Positions 38,750 through 64,000 of a stretch of 64,000 nt of DNA are shown in pieces (within the stretch, counting starts at the first letter, position 1; every line of letters starts with the position of its first letter). The stretch is taken from assembly GCF_019097595.1 (NCBI RefSeq), contig NC_080710.1, positions 10,594,780-10,658,779 on the forward strand, read 5' to 3'. The DNA is from Hemibagrus wyckioides. Lineage: Eukaryota > Chordata > Actinopteri > Siluriformes > Bagridae. The notes beneath the pieces are model-generated. The model searched no databases. It was not told the origin of the DNA and saw only the letters and a program-made list of their open reading frames with translations. The translations under genes were made by a program, and so were the position numbers.

Positions 38750-40620
38750 AAGTCACCATTAATATTTACAAACTGTAAGCTTTAAAATTTTATTAGCCTG
38801 TATAGTAGAATATTGTGATCTGTCATATAACAAGCAGCTCTGAGATGAAGTAGTATAAACAGAGATGAAATTATCTCATGTATGTGATTCTTATGCAAGA
38901 GTTCAGTTATAGAGCTACTTTTGGGTGCTTTTCTAGAACCTTGTAGATTTTGTCATGAGATAAAAAAAAAAAAATCGCTAATTCACACTGTTGACATCTG
39001 TGAATCAGTGTCTGTCATATTTCTACTTTTGTTACTGTCCTAAATATGAGTCTAAGATTATTTTTTAATATCTTCTGGGGAGATAAGCTGAGCCTTTCTA
39101 TATTTGTGTAGGATTTCCATGCTCCCATGCAATCTGGAACACCATCAGTTTAGTATGCTGCTATTTACTTTCTAAATTTGAAAAGGTTCAATTTAATAAA
39201 TACACATTTGATCATTATACACAGGTGCAGGCTATTTGTCTGTAATCATTTTTAAATTTGGGAACATTATCAATATCTAGTGTATAGCAAAATAATGTGT
39301 TTATGCATTCAGGCACTTTTTTCCACAGGTTCTGTGGGGATAAAGGGGAAATAAATACACCTGAAGACTTGGAAAATTTCAGTAAAGCTGAGAACAACAG
39401 CTGATGTGATTGTGTGGCTTATGTGGTTGCAAAATGTATTTCCTATGAAATTAGATATTTCAAACTGGGTTAGAAAGACTGTTTTGTATATCTGTGCTAA
39501 ATGTCAGTATAAAATCAACAGTATGCCCTCCGTTGTGAGTGGCCTTATTATATCTAAATGATGCCTACTGAGTCTCTCTCTGGATTTTTATTTAGAGCTT
39601 CCTACTCATTTGGTGTAATTTAAATTTGGTAGACAAAGTACATTCAGTCCCTGATTTCAGATATTTTCATTTACAATAAGCCCTTTATCTAAGGGATATT
39701 ATACTAATATTTACTAGTATTAGCTTCAAATAAAAAAAGTGCATTTGGCATGGACTATTTTTGATACACAGTGTACGACATTAAACTTTTCAGAGATTTT
39801 CGGTATTTTTATTTAGCTTGGGGAACAGACAGAGTCTCAGTAGAGTGAAATCTGGAATCTAAAATCTGATGCCTCAAGGCAGCTAGCAGATGGTCGATGA
39901 AGTCTGTTTCTCTGCTGCCTGGCCCAAGCCCTGGATTATCAGCCATTAACTAGGCCTGTCAAAAGACTATGAGCTATAGTACAAGAAATGTGCAAGAAGG
40001 AACATAGTACAAGGAGGTGCAAAACAGCACCTTCTCTAGTAGGATGGATATCATTTCACTTTAAAAGGCCAGACTTGCCCTGAAAAGATGCCTGTTTGTC
40101 AGTAACCCATTTTGTTTTTCAAAGCACCACCTGAACATCCAGCAATTCAGGAAATAGGACTGCAGCAGTTTTAAAAGATATAATTAAAGTTTCAGGAGCG
40201 GAAGAAAAATAGAAAAGTCAAAACAGCAAGAATCTCCTGGCAAACTGATTTTAAATACAGAATACAGAAATACAGGGATTTTGTCAGTGGAACTAATGGC
40301 ATATGGTGCATTCTGAGCACAGCAATAAATGCTCTTTAGGGTCACTGGCTTTGAAGGCTGTAAGGTTTCTAAATTCATTTACAATGTTCGGTGAAATAAC
40401 CTTCAATCACAAGGTCACCTCAGACTTATCTGGCCACTAATATCTGCAAACTAAGCTTATGGTCAGAGCATTTAACCTTTGCTGATATCGTTGCCATGTT
40501 TCCAGAGATTTCAATTCTCTATATTGCTCAGGCTTATGGACCTTGAAGGAACTCCAAGTGTAGATGGGGAGTAGACATTGGTCTTCAAAGTTGCAGTTAT
40601 CACCTGGTGATTCAGCCTGA
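38750..40620. other. Diffuse retroelement-like sequence, no host gene
   Basis: No intact frame. Segments near 39830-40130 (for example GTCTGTTTCTCTGCTGCCTG) feel like an old fish retroelement, but I cannot name it. Confidence 0.35.
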
Positions 40621-41077
40621 TGGGGGTTATCTACTTATGAGGAAGCCACCAGGGTGGCCTGACAATTAGAGAAGGCAGCAGTAGGAACCAAGGTCTTGTC
40701 AACCCTCTTGATCCACAAGCAGCACTTCCTAGCCCAGTTACTAAATTCTGTATGATATTGGGAGAATCAGCAGGCATGGAGGAAAGGTATTCTGTTAGGA
40801 ATGCCCTGGGTCTCCAGCAAGCCAATACTTGCCAAGACCTCTTGCACTTCTTGCACTGTCCGTGGCATTTGGGTTCCAAGCACAAGACAATAACCCACTT
40901 ATGAAATGCCTGTAGCTCCAGATTGACCTAGGACTATCACTGCGTCGGTTGCTATCATCAGTCCTAACATCCCCAGTAGACACTAATACTGCACAGATCT
41001 GCCACAGTTTGTGCTGTAGGGAGGCTAGCATTGTCACTGACTTTAGTCAATTTGGCAATTAACTGTGTGGTCTGCGT

Positions 41078-41434
41078 TTACCATGTGACCAAGCACCATA
41101 ATATAGGTGAAAATTGTGCATATGTCCCAGATGACCTGCTCCTTGATAGGGGATAAGCCAAGATGTTTAAGTACAGCAGTATGCTGTTGCCACTGGCCAT
41201 CAGAGGAGACAACACTGCTTCCATATATCTTGAAAACAGCTCTGGTGTTTGGTAGAAGCTGAAGTGTGGGACTTTGAAATGGAATATCAAATCACATAAA
41301 CTAATCCTGTGCCTGTATGACTTGAACTGTCTGACTGTGTGGTTGAAATACTTTTTGCGCTTAACACATAAAAGAGAAGGGTCTTCAGGAACAAGTTTAT
41401 CCCTCACAAATAAACAACTGAAAAAAAAATCCAT
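41078..41434 (-). pseudogene. DIRS-like retroelement reverse-transcriptase relic
   Basis: The minus strand reads FHFKVPHFSFYQTPELFSRY then MEAVLSPLMASGNSILLYLN, close in pattern to the DIRS-type RT block FxFxVLPFGLxxxPRxFxxxxxxxLxPL followed by the LDDW strand, here decayed to LNIL. Adjacent minus-strand sequence down to about 40630 may belong to the same element. Ty3-type RT is an alternative. Confidence 0.5.
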
Positions 41435-41449
41435 TGTATTACTTTTAAA

Positions 41450-42940
41450 AAAGTTTTTGAGTTTATGTTTTTAAGTCTGGAGTCTAGCTATTTTTTAGGA
41501 CCACTGTGCAAAAGGGAACAAATTTCTTGGGACAGAGTACCAATTTTTTGGGGTCCGATGTTGATAAGACCTCAAGTCATAAAAAGGCAGGGACTGTGGC
41601 AGAACTGCAGTTTCTTTCCCTGCAATATTGTCAGAATTGCTGTCTAGGGCCCACCTCAGTGAATCATTGATTTCAGCCATGTCTGCTGCCAAATCATAAT
41701 TCATCTAGAAAGTTCACTGGACGTGGGAGTGTTTGAGTAGAAAGCTGCAGGGTTTGGACCAGTTGTCAGAGTCAAACATGGCATCTTTGATACGGTTAGT
41801 GCTGAGACAGTGAGCATAAAGCTAGTGCCCCTCTTTGACTTCCAGGAAATTCAAACACTGACTACATAAGCGTAAGTCTTACTGCAAGTCTTAAGTTATT
41901 TGTGTCATAAGTCAAGGCAACCCACTTGACATTTGGGAAATCCAAACAAAAGGAAGAGATAAAAATGTCTGGATATAATACTGTCCCAACACTCAAGCTT
42001 TGGAATTCAGCTAATTTAGCAGACTCAGCCATGAACAGCACATGGTATGTTGAAGGAGAACTCACCCAAGGTAGCAGCGGGTTAGCCACAAGGCTTGATA
42101 TTTGGCTAAATAGCAGAGAATGTGGAATATCTGTTTTTCGAGGATTTCACACCAGGTTTAAGCTGCCAGATTCACTTCTGGGAATCTCCTTGAGATTTGA
42201 ACTTGCCAAGGCTATATTGAGCAAGTAGCACACACAGAAGCCTAGTGTAAATGTTGTTTCCTCCTCCTACATTGCACCTCGCAATTGACATTTGCACACT
42301 GGACATCATTTACACAGTTCTTTTTTGTAAATCTCCCTTTACGTTCCCACTAACTGCACAAGCAAATTGTCAGATTGCACATGCCAGCTGGTCATATGAA
42401 CAAAAACATTTGTTCAGCATCTCAGAGTAAATCCTTATTGTTTGACTATCAATATTATAATGCTATTTCTTTTGTTGTATAATGAGTTCTAGTGTGGTTG
42501 GGGACCAGACGTTTGGGTCAGATAAACAATAGTATATACAGAAACACTTAGGTGTTGAATTATAGAGTAAAATACCAAAGGAGTTCTTACTAAATCTGTG
42601 GACTAGGAAGCATAACGTTTTATATGTACAGATTTTCTTTTGAGAATTGTTGTAATGGCCCTAGTGATTATCACCTTATATAATGAAATTCAGGTTGAGT
42701 TACACTGCTGCAAGTACATTTTGTGATTTGTGGATTAGAGCAGCTTTCTGTACTGTGAGTCTTGTATCTACATCTTTTTCCATGTAACTTGTTGTGAATT
42801 CTTTTTTTTTTCTTCAAAATTACTAAAGAATTCATTTCTGGTATTTGTTTTGATAAGCCTGTTCAAAATCTCTGATATCAACAGTCCATGATTTGCAGTA
42901 ATTCCATCAATCTTTAGAGTTAAACAAAAAGCAAAGCAAA
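41450..42940. other. Non-coding stretch
   Basis: No host exon. The open frames do not resemble conserved proteins; part of it may belong to the neighbouring retroelement. Confidence 0.4.
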
Positions 42941-42944
42941 GTTC

Positions 42945-43215
42945 TACGGATGGAAATGCCTTGTTGATAGGGGTCAGAGGAAAATGATTGGTTTGAGCTC
43001 CTAGAAAGGATCTAGTAACTGATATAATCACTCTTTAGGACTGTGATGCGCAGAAAAGCATCTCAGCATGCACAAAACATCAAAGGTTGAGATGGATGAG
43101 CTACAACAGCAAAAGACCATGTTCAGGTTCCACTCCTGTCAGCTGTCAGCCAAGAACAAATCTCTGACACTATCACAGGCACAGACTCAATGGACAGTTG
43201 AAGATTAGACAAAAA
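42945..43215 (+). mobile_element. Tc1-like remnant, same family as 36872
   Basis: GGAAATGCCTTGTTGATAGG, GAAAAGCATCTCAGCATGCA, GGTTGAGATGGATGAGCTAC and GGTTCCACTCCTGTCAGC keep the family's order with many changes. Confidence 0.6.
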
Positions 43216-43219
43216 AATC

Positions 43220-44460
43220 ATCTGTTTTTTTTTTCCAGTCCTCAGCTGTCCAGTTTCAGTGAGTGTGTCCATGATAGCATCAGATTGACTATTTCCAGGC
43301 TGCTTGTGTGCCTAAAAGAGTGGAAACCATGTTGAGAGTTTCAGCATGGCAAAATTCACTTACAATTCCTTCACTTACATTGAGAACTGTCTCCTTTTTT
43401 CCATGTATGTCTTGTGACACTCCTACTGCTATCTAATACTTGTAGAACTTTACTGTATGTCTCTGGTCTCATGACTAGAGATGACATAACAGTAAATATC
43501 CGTGATACTTTAGGGATAGCATGCTGTGCATAATCCTAAACAAAAATAACCAGATAAGTCACTTGAGGCTTGGTGTTGGCCTATTCTATGATAAACAAAT
43601 AATCAATTTATTTTTCGTACATGTTAGAATCAGGGGTGAGTCTGGTTTGCATCACACATAATCATAGTCATATCTATAGTACCTGTATAAAGCTGAATAA
43701 AATAATGAAATGAAAAATGAAAATGGTCAGGGTGATGTTCGAGAAAATAAAACGTCTGTCTACATAATGAATGCTTAGTGCTCAAAAAATATTGTTGTTA
43801 TAAAAACTCTAGTAATTTAGGGCTAATTCCATTGAGAGCTTAGCCCGACTAATAAACTATCTTGTTATTTACTTCACCAAGCATCTTTATGACCCTGTCA
43901 AGTGGCTTTACACTGTGTGTTTGTCTCTCATCTTTTTGCATTCCCAGGATGCTGGTTGTCTAATTCTCTCCATTGTTCACCATGCCACAGTTGTTTTCAT
44001 GCGTAGAAAGACCTCTCCCTTGGTCCATGCAAATAACAAAAACAAAGCACTAATTAGCGCACCTGCTAACCCTTGTTTGAAAAGGGTTCTCCATAATAAT
44101 TTCAGTGCTGTTTGCAATGCATATGGGCAAGATTGGTTTACTGAAGGCTGCCAGTGGACGTTTGTATTGACTATCAATTTCTGAGACCACACTAGGATAT
44201 AAATGGTTTCAGAAGTTTCAGGGTTTAGAAATATACTGAATATTTAATATTAGCAATTCTGTTTTATTCCTAGATCTCTGTTTAAATATAAGCACATTTT
44301 TATTATTGAACATGTTAATTGCTTTGTCATATTTCAAATTTTCATATGCCATATTTCCCTTATGTCCATATTTTTTCTGCTGTTGAAGCACATGTTCAGA
44401 TGACACTTTAATGGATTTGATCTAAAATGGATCGTAAAGTTTTACATAAAAATTACATCC
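43220..44460. other. Non-coding stretch, nothing recognised
   Basis: No coding signal. Confidence 0.4.
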
Positions 44461-44464
44461 ATGT

Positions 44465-44570
44465 TAGATTAAGTGCACACTGTCATTAAAGCAAAAAAGG
44501 GGACAAACTAAATACTAAGAAATTCCAAAATTTATGTAAAAAGTTCAAAGCTTTAACAACTAATATATTC
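44465..44570 (+). mobile_element. Tc1-like 3' end fragment
   Basis: AAGTGCACACTGTCATTAAA, then GGGGACAAACTAAATACTAA and GAAATTCC, matches the end segment also seen at 19490-19545. Confidence 0.5.
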
Positions 44571-44579
44571 CAGTTATTA

Positions 44580-46020
44580 ATATGTTTTGCATACATTAGG
44601 TATCTGGATGCTAGTTAAAGACTTTATACTTTGAGGCATAATAATAAGGCCATAGGGTTGGAGTTCATGGTATTTGTGGTATTTTCATCACTATTCAGAA
44701 TATAGTGTAATGTACTACAATAAATGGAATACAACAACTGGAATACAGCAGTGGCTGATCTGTTTAGGAACCCCTAGGCCCACTCGTCACCACACGATTC
44801 CACTGCATCAACAAAGATGATTTCTTCACTGTAAATCCTGGTTTCTGTGAGCACTGTGCATGGAGCTCTCTCTACACAGTAAAAAATGGCGTCGTGTACA
44901 TGCCACTTAAAACCCGTGAAAAGTGTCACGCAAGGAGAACAGAAACCTCTTAAAGGGGTCACTCATATTTTATATAATTATACATACACTAGAAACAGTG
45001 TGTACTGTTACTACCTGGCCAAATATAATAAATAGAAAATAATTTACAGTGAATGTCAGCATGCATTACATAAACATATGCTGCATTAGGCTACTAAATA
45101 CAAGTGCTAATTATCAGTCCATTTAAATATTAGACAGATTAAAGAAGTGGGATGTGGGAAGATTCCTTGTTAAAGAGTGTAAGGGCCTGGGCAAAGATGC
45201 TGTTCAGGTGTCATTTATAACCTGGCAAAGAGCAGAGTCGTTGTAATCAGTGGTATGGTTTGCAATGAAAACATTATTAGGAGACAGTTGTCACACTTGA
45301 TATCCAATCAAATCTCAGCTCCTCTTATTCCCTTTAACTGAGTGTGCATATCTCAGCACAGCACTGCAGTGGCATCTTTCCTTAATTCCTTAAATAGCCA
45401 ATAATTCAATCTGTTGTTCGCGTGGATTTTATTGAGTTTTGTTTGTTATTATTTTGTACTCAAAACCAGTTTGAAATAACTTTTAAAGGTCAATTTAAGG
45501 TTTCATGTAAAATCAGGGCAATATCATTTGCTATCACCTAAGCAAGAACAGGAAAAAAAATGGACCAATCACATCCGCAATACGTTGGCATTCTACCACT
45601 TACACTTGCAAGCTACACTTACATTTGTATGTAAGTATGGCCCAGCTACTGCTTTCTGAACACAAATTAAATGCAAATTGTATGTAAATTTGCTTTAATT
45701 TGTGCTTTTGCCTTTAAGGGAAATTCAGACAGATTTTTGTTGGGACACTTGTGCGATTGTGAGCAGATGTGAGAATGAAGGCAATCTGTATAGAAGTATT
45801 CTAAGCTGTAGGCAGTATAACTATCTGTGTGTGTGTGTGTGTGTGTAATATCTTTACAATGCCCTAGGCAGCAGATGGTGTCTATGTATGCTTATATGTG
45901 TCTTTAAGCTTCTCCTTCTAATACTTGTCCTCTATGGGGTGCTATAGTCAGCCCATCTGTATGAGGAATAAAGAGTTTGTGCATGTACGTTTTTCTTCTT
46001 ATAATGTTCTTACCTGTTTT
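44580..46020. other. Non-coding sequence upstream of grik5 exon 1
   Basis: Probably the last part of a 5'-UTR intron. It holds a hairpin pair (45617-45636 and 45661-45704), (GT)n at 45822-45846, and a diverged copy (45861-45886) of the start of exon 1. No core promoter elements stand out. Confidence 0.4.
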
Positions 46021-46071
46021 GCAGGGGGTGCTCTAGGCAGCAGACGGCGTCTCCATGAGGAGCAGTAGAAG

Positions 46072-60876
<14,805 letters not shown>

Positions 60877-63095
60877 GAGAAAGAGCGGGAGAGAGACAGA
60901 GACAGAGGGAGGAGATCAGGAACGGACAGATTGGGGACATACTGTTCTGTAAGGACAGTTCAACATGTGGATCAGGATGACAAAATGTAGAAGAGGGACT
61001 TGAATGTTTTCATTGGAGTCTGGTCCTCTCACTTCCTCCTCTGTGTTTTGTCATGTTTGGAATTGCTATTTTAGATGTATGGAAATCACTATAGACGTAT
61101 CACATAAAGAGAAACAAAATGATGGTCTCTTTTCCTACTGCAGTGACACTGGAAGTTGAGAATGAATGAGTAATGCAGAGATACTTCACCTCCCCTGAAC
61201 TGCAGCTTCCTGGCACAAAGACTCCCTCGAGCTGAACTTTCTGGCTTCTCCTAAATGAGAGCACACACCATCAAAAGAGGATGTTTAATCTATGTTAAAT
61301 GTACTACAATCTGAAAAAAAAGAAGGGACACTCCAAATAGACTGATCCATTCTCACAGTTGTTTTCTTTACTAGGTTTATTATTATCAATGTTGTTATTT
61401 TTATTTACTGTCTACCTTGTTTAATTCCCCAGGCTAACTTTTGGCCAGGTTAAAAATGAAAAGGTAAAGAACTACAGGTATTTTATAAATTATGGACCTT
61501 TATTAAGACAGATTAATTGTATGTTAAGGCCTGAATACACTCAGGAGACCTGATGAGCTATTCCTTTGTTATTTTATTCAATAGCATACTGCAGATTATG
61601 CACAAGGGTCAACACTTCAGTTTGAGAAGGATGCACGAGGTAAGCACTGATACTGTTCAGTGTAGTAGAGTCAGTAGATTTGTTGTACGGTTCCGGTAGA
61701 GGAGCTTGACAATTCATTTATTTGTTTTTTTTTGTCTGTTTTATACTTGAAGTTATAGTTAACATGGTTTCACCCCAAAAACACTACTGTACCTACACCT
61801 CAACTGGAGTAAATTGTGGTTGTTGTTTTTTTTGGAGTGTTTGTGGGGAATCATGACTGCAACTTAAGCTGATTTTGCCAAATGTGTATTACACATTAAT
61901 GCAAAGTTATGAGTACTGGTCCATTTGTTTCTTAATTTGGTAACCTCTGCCTCTTCCTTTTGACCTTATGTGATCTTTTTACAACTTCATCGTTTTGCTC
62001 TCTTTTTTCCCCTGCTCTTCATTCCACTCTTAATTTACATGACTAGTTATAAGCTGACCCTGTTAACCTCTTACGAGAAGCAAGTTAACTGTTGACGAGA
62101 GCAGAAATATTGCTTAACCAAGACTTTTTCATGGCAGAAGTCCTAAGTAGAATCTAAACCTTATTTTAAACAAAATATTATTACAAACAATAATGGGATT
62201 AATTAGTGCATTATAGGACTTGATATTAGGATAAAGTGTATTACTTTACTCACACAATCCTACTAGAACGAGTGCAAAATCAGACAGTATGTAAGCTTAG
62301 TGTATTCAGGCCTTGAAAAATGACCAGCTACCATATAGGTGACTTTGAAAATATACACTTACTGAATGTAGCCCACAGTTCGTCAGTCTCTCACTACTTG
62401 TCTCAATGAAAAGGTGCAAGGTTTACTGACATGGAATGTGGCTTGTTAGTGAATATTATGATTCACTATTGTAGTGATATAATTGTATACCAGCATAGTA
62501 ACCTATATGGTAGCTCTACCTGCTGAAGTGGCCTATGCATGTAGGTATAAGCAAACAAACAAGTGATTGTGAAGGACCACTGTGGTATAAGCAGGAAACA
62601 TGATGGACATACTAGTCAAAGCTGGTCAATACCTCTTACTGCCAGATGGTGGCATTTCCAACAACAAAAACGTAGTTGCCTCAGCTATTATAATTTAATC
62701 TCTACAGACATGCATATATTTTTTCCCCTGTCCTCATAACATATTAAATTTGTAAGAGTTTATGGCAGGATAAGGATAGTACAGAAACCATACATTCCTA
62801 AAGAGATCCAAGGGGAATTGAACCATACTATGTTTTAAATTTCTCTGCTCTATGTTCTTTTTCAAATTTCTACTACTGTGCAATGGTTTATCAAACGATG
62901 GTCATGAATATTAATATGATTATATTGTTGTTATTATAAGTACTTCTGCTGAAGTGGAGGAGTCATTTGGGTTGTATATGAGGGGGTCAAAGTTTAAGTG
63001 TAGGGATGAGGGTCTGCTACTGAGTGACCACCTGATGTTAAAGCTATAGACAAACAGATTTATTTGGAATAAAGAATACATCAATCAGTCTTTAA
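60877..63095 (+). other. grik5: Predicted grik5 3' UTR
   Basis: No coding potential is seen. The stretch is AT-rich after the first 100 bases. It ends near AATAAA at 63068-63073, followed about 35 nt later by a GT-rich segment (GGGTTTTGTGTGTGTG), the normal layout of a cleavage and polyadenylation site. Inside are two perfect inverted-repeat pairs (61526-61541 with 62299-62314, and 62326-62340 with 62501-62515). An ATTAAA at 62743 is an alternative but lacks a clear GT-rich partner. The 3' end is inferred. Confidence 0.5.
63068..63073 (+). terminator. Candidate grik5 polyadenylation signal AATAAA
   Basis: A canonical AATAAA, followed within about 35 nt by a GT-rich downstream element. It is the first strong signal-plus-element combination after the stop codon. 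Confidence 0.45.
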
Positions 63096-63239
63096 TGATA
63101 CTGGGTTTTGTGTGTGTGCTTGAAAGGGTTTCTGAGGATTTGGGTCTGAATTTACATAAGTATATCTCCAGGTGAATATGTCCTTCTATTTAAAAAACAA
63201 GATTTGTTTTTTTCCCAAATTATTTGTGACTGTTCATGA

Positions 63240-63333
63240 GTCATAATCTTTATTGGTTCCAGTGGGTAGGAATATTTTAAATTCTAAATAATTTCAGAAC
63301 AACAACAGTACAACAACCGTAGAGATGAATAAA
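63240..63333 (+). repeat. Possible non-LTR retroelement 3' end
   Basis: CTTTATTGGTTCCAGTGGGT leads to GAGATGAATAAAG and then directly to a (TATC)n tail, the typical way many fish LINE copies end. This makes the AATAAA at 63328 unlikely to belong to grik5. Confidence 0.4.
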
Positions 63334-63452
<119 letters not shown>

Positions 63453-63454
63453 GC

Positions 63455-64000
63455 AGTGGTACCTAACAAAGAGTTGGGATATATTAGGCAGTAACTGAAC
63501 AATTAGTTCTCAAAGTTGATGTGTTGGAAGCAGGAAAAATAGGAAAGTGGTAATCTGAGGGACTAGTGCACATGTGTCCATGCTGTCCCTTCATCTACAA
63601 TAGGTACATAAGCATCAGAACTGGGCCATGGAGAAATAGGAGAGAACAGTTTGGTCTGATGTTTCCTTTGCATCATATAGACAGCTAGTTGCATGTGCAT
63701 CACATACCAGAGAAAGAGATGGCACCAGGATGCACCAGGATGGTAAGAAGGCAAGCCAGTGGAAGCATGGGTCCTGGCATTTATGTAGATGTACTTTGAA
63801 ATGCACCACTTACATAAACATTGTTTCACCCCTTCATGGTTACAGTATTCCCTAATGACAGTGGCCTCTTTACAGTAGTATAATGCATCCTGCCTCACTA
63901 CAAAAATAGTTCAGGAATGGTTTGAAAGGTTTGAGGAACTTTGAGAACATAAGAGTTCAAAGTGTTGACTTGGCTTCCAAATTCCTCAGATCTGATACAG
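63455..64000. other. Downstream flank, no gene seen
   Basis: The minus-strand open frames at 63563-63898 do not resemble known proteins. Confidence 0.4.

Noticed and set aside
63328..63333. AATAAA as the grik5 polyadenylation signal
   Set aside because: It is part of a retroelement-like tail running straight into (TATC)n; the signal at 63068 has a proper GT-rich downstream element.
63563..63898. 111-codon minus-strand ORF
   Set aside because: No conserved features and no splice or promoter context; likely chance.

Overview
This is vertebrate nuclear DNA, almost certainly from a ray-finned fish. Three things point there: a fully split kainate-receptor gene with GT-AG introns, dense dinucleotide and tetranucleotide microsatellites, and the teleost-type mix of degraded Tc1/mariner copies, tRNA-derived SINEs and LINE tails. 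Two of the SINE families resemble ones I associate with catfish and other otophysan fishes. That is memory-based inference and is not proven here.

The one protein-coding gene I can support is grik5 (GluK5/KA2, the high-affinity kainate-receptor subunit) on the + strand, coding from 46072 to 60876. I could assemble 19 coding exons. Every junction has a GT donor and an AG acceptor and keeps frame, and the joined frame gives 1052 residues with no internal stop. All the iGluR landmarks are present: signal peptide, amino-terminal domain, S1, M1, pore loop M2, M3, S2, M4 and an Arg/Pro-rich cytoplasmic tail. The 5' UTR appears to begin at a splice acceptor (46024), so at least one non-coding first exon should lie upstream, inside or beyond this window. 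The 3' UTR probably runs about 2.2 kb to an AATAAA at 63068.

Positions 1-46000 contain no recognisable host coding exon. The region starts with a higher-order CCTT-rich tandem repeat (1-1050). It is then scattered with SINE copies, two or more Tc1/mariner families (best copies 17434-17959, 21573-22043, 36872-37856), a minus-strand L2/CR1-like LINE reverse-transcriptase relic (about 38200-38745), a minus-strand DIRS-like reverse-transcriptase relic (about 41078-41434), and long (TATC)n/(TGTC)n tracts. Stretches without obvious repeats (for example 3200-5100, 7450-9400 and 9690-12100) are the best places to look for grik5 enhancers or upstream non-coding exons.

I do not see a new multi-gene system. 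The observations most worth following concern grik5 processing: a short uORF overlapping the start codon; complementary (GT)n/(CA)n tracts bracketing exon 7 and the pore exon 14, both frame-preserving; an in-frame read-through ORF in intron 4; and perfect inverted repeats in the predicted 3' UTR. No database search was run, so all family assignments rest on reading the sequence against remembered family features.
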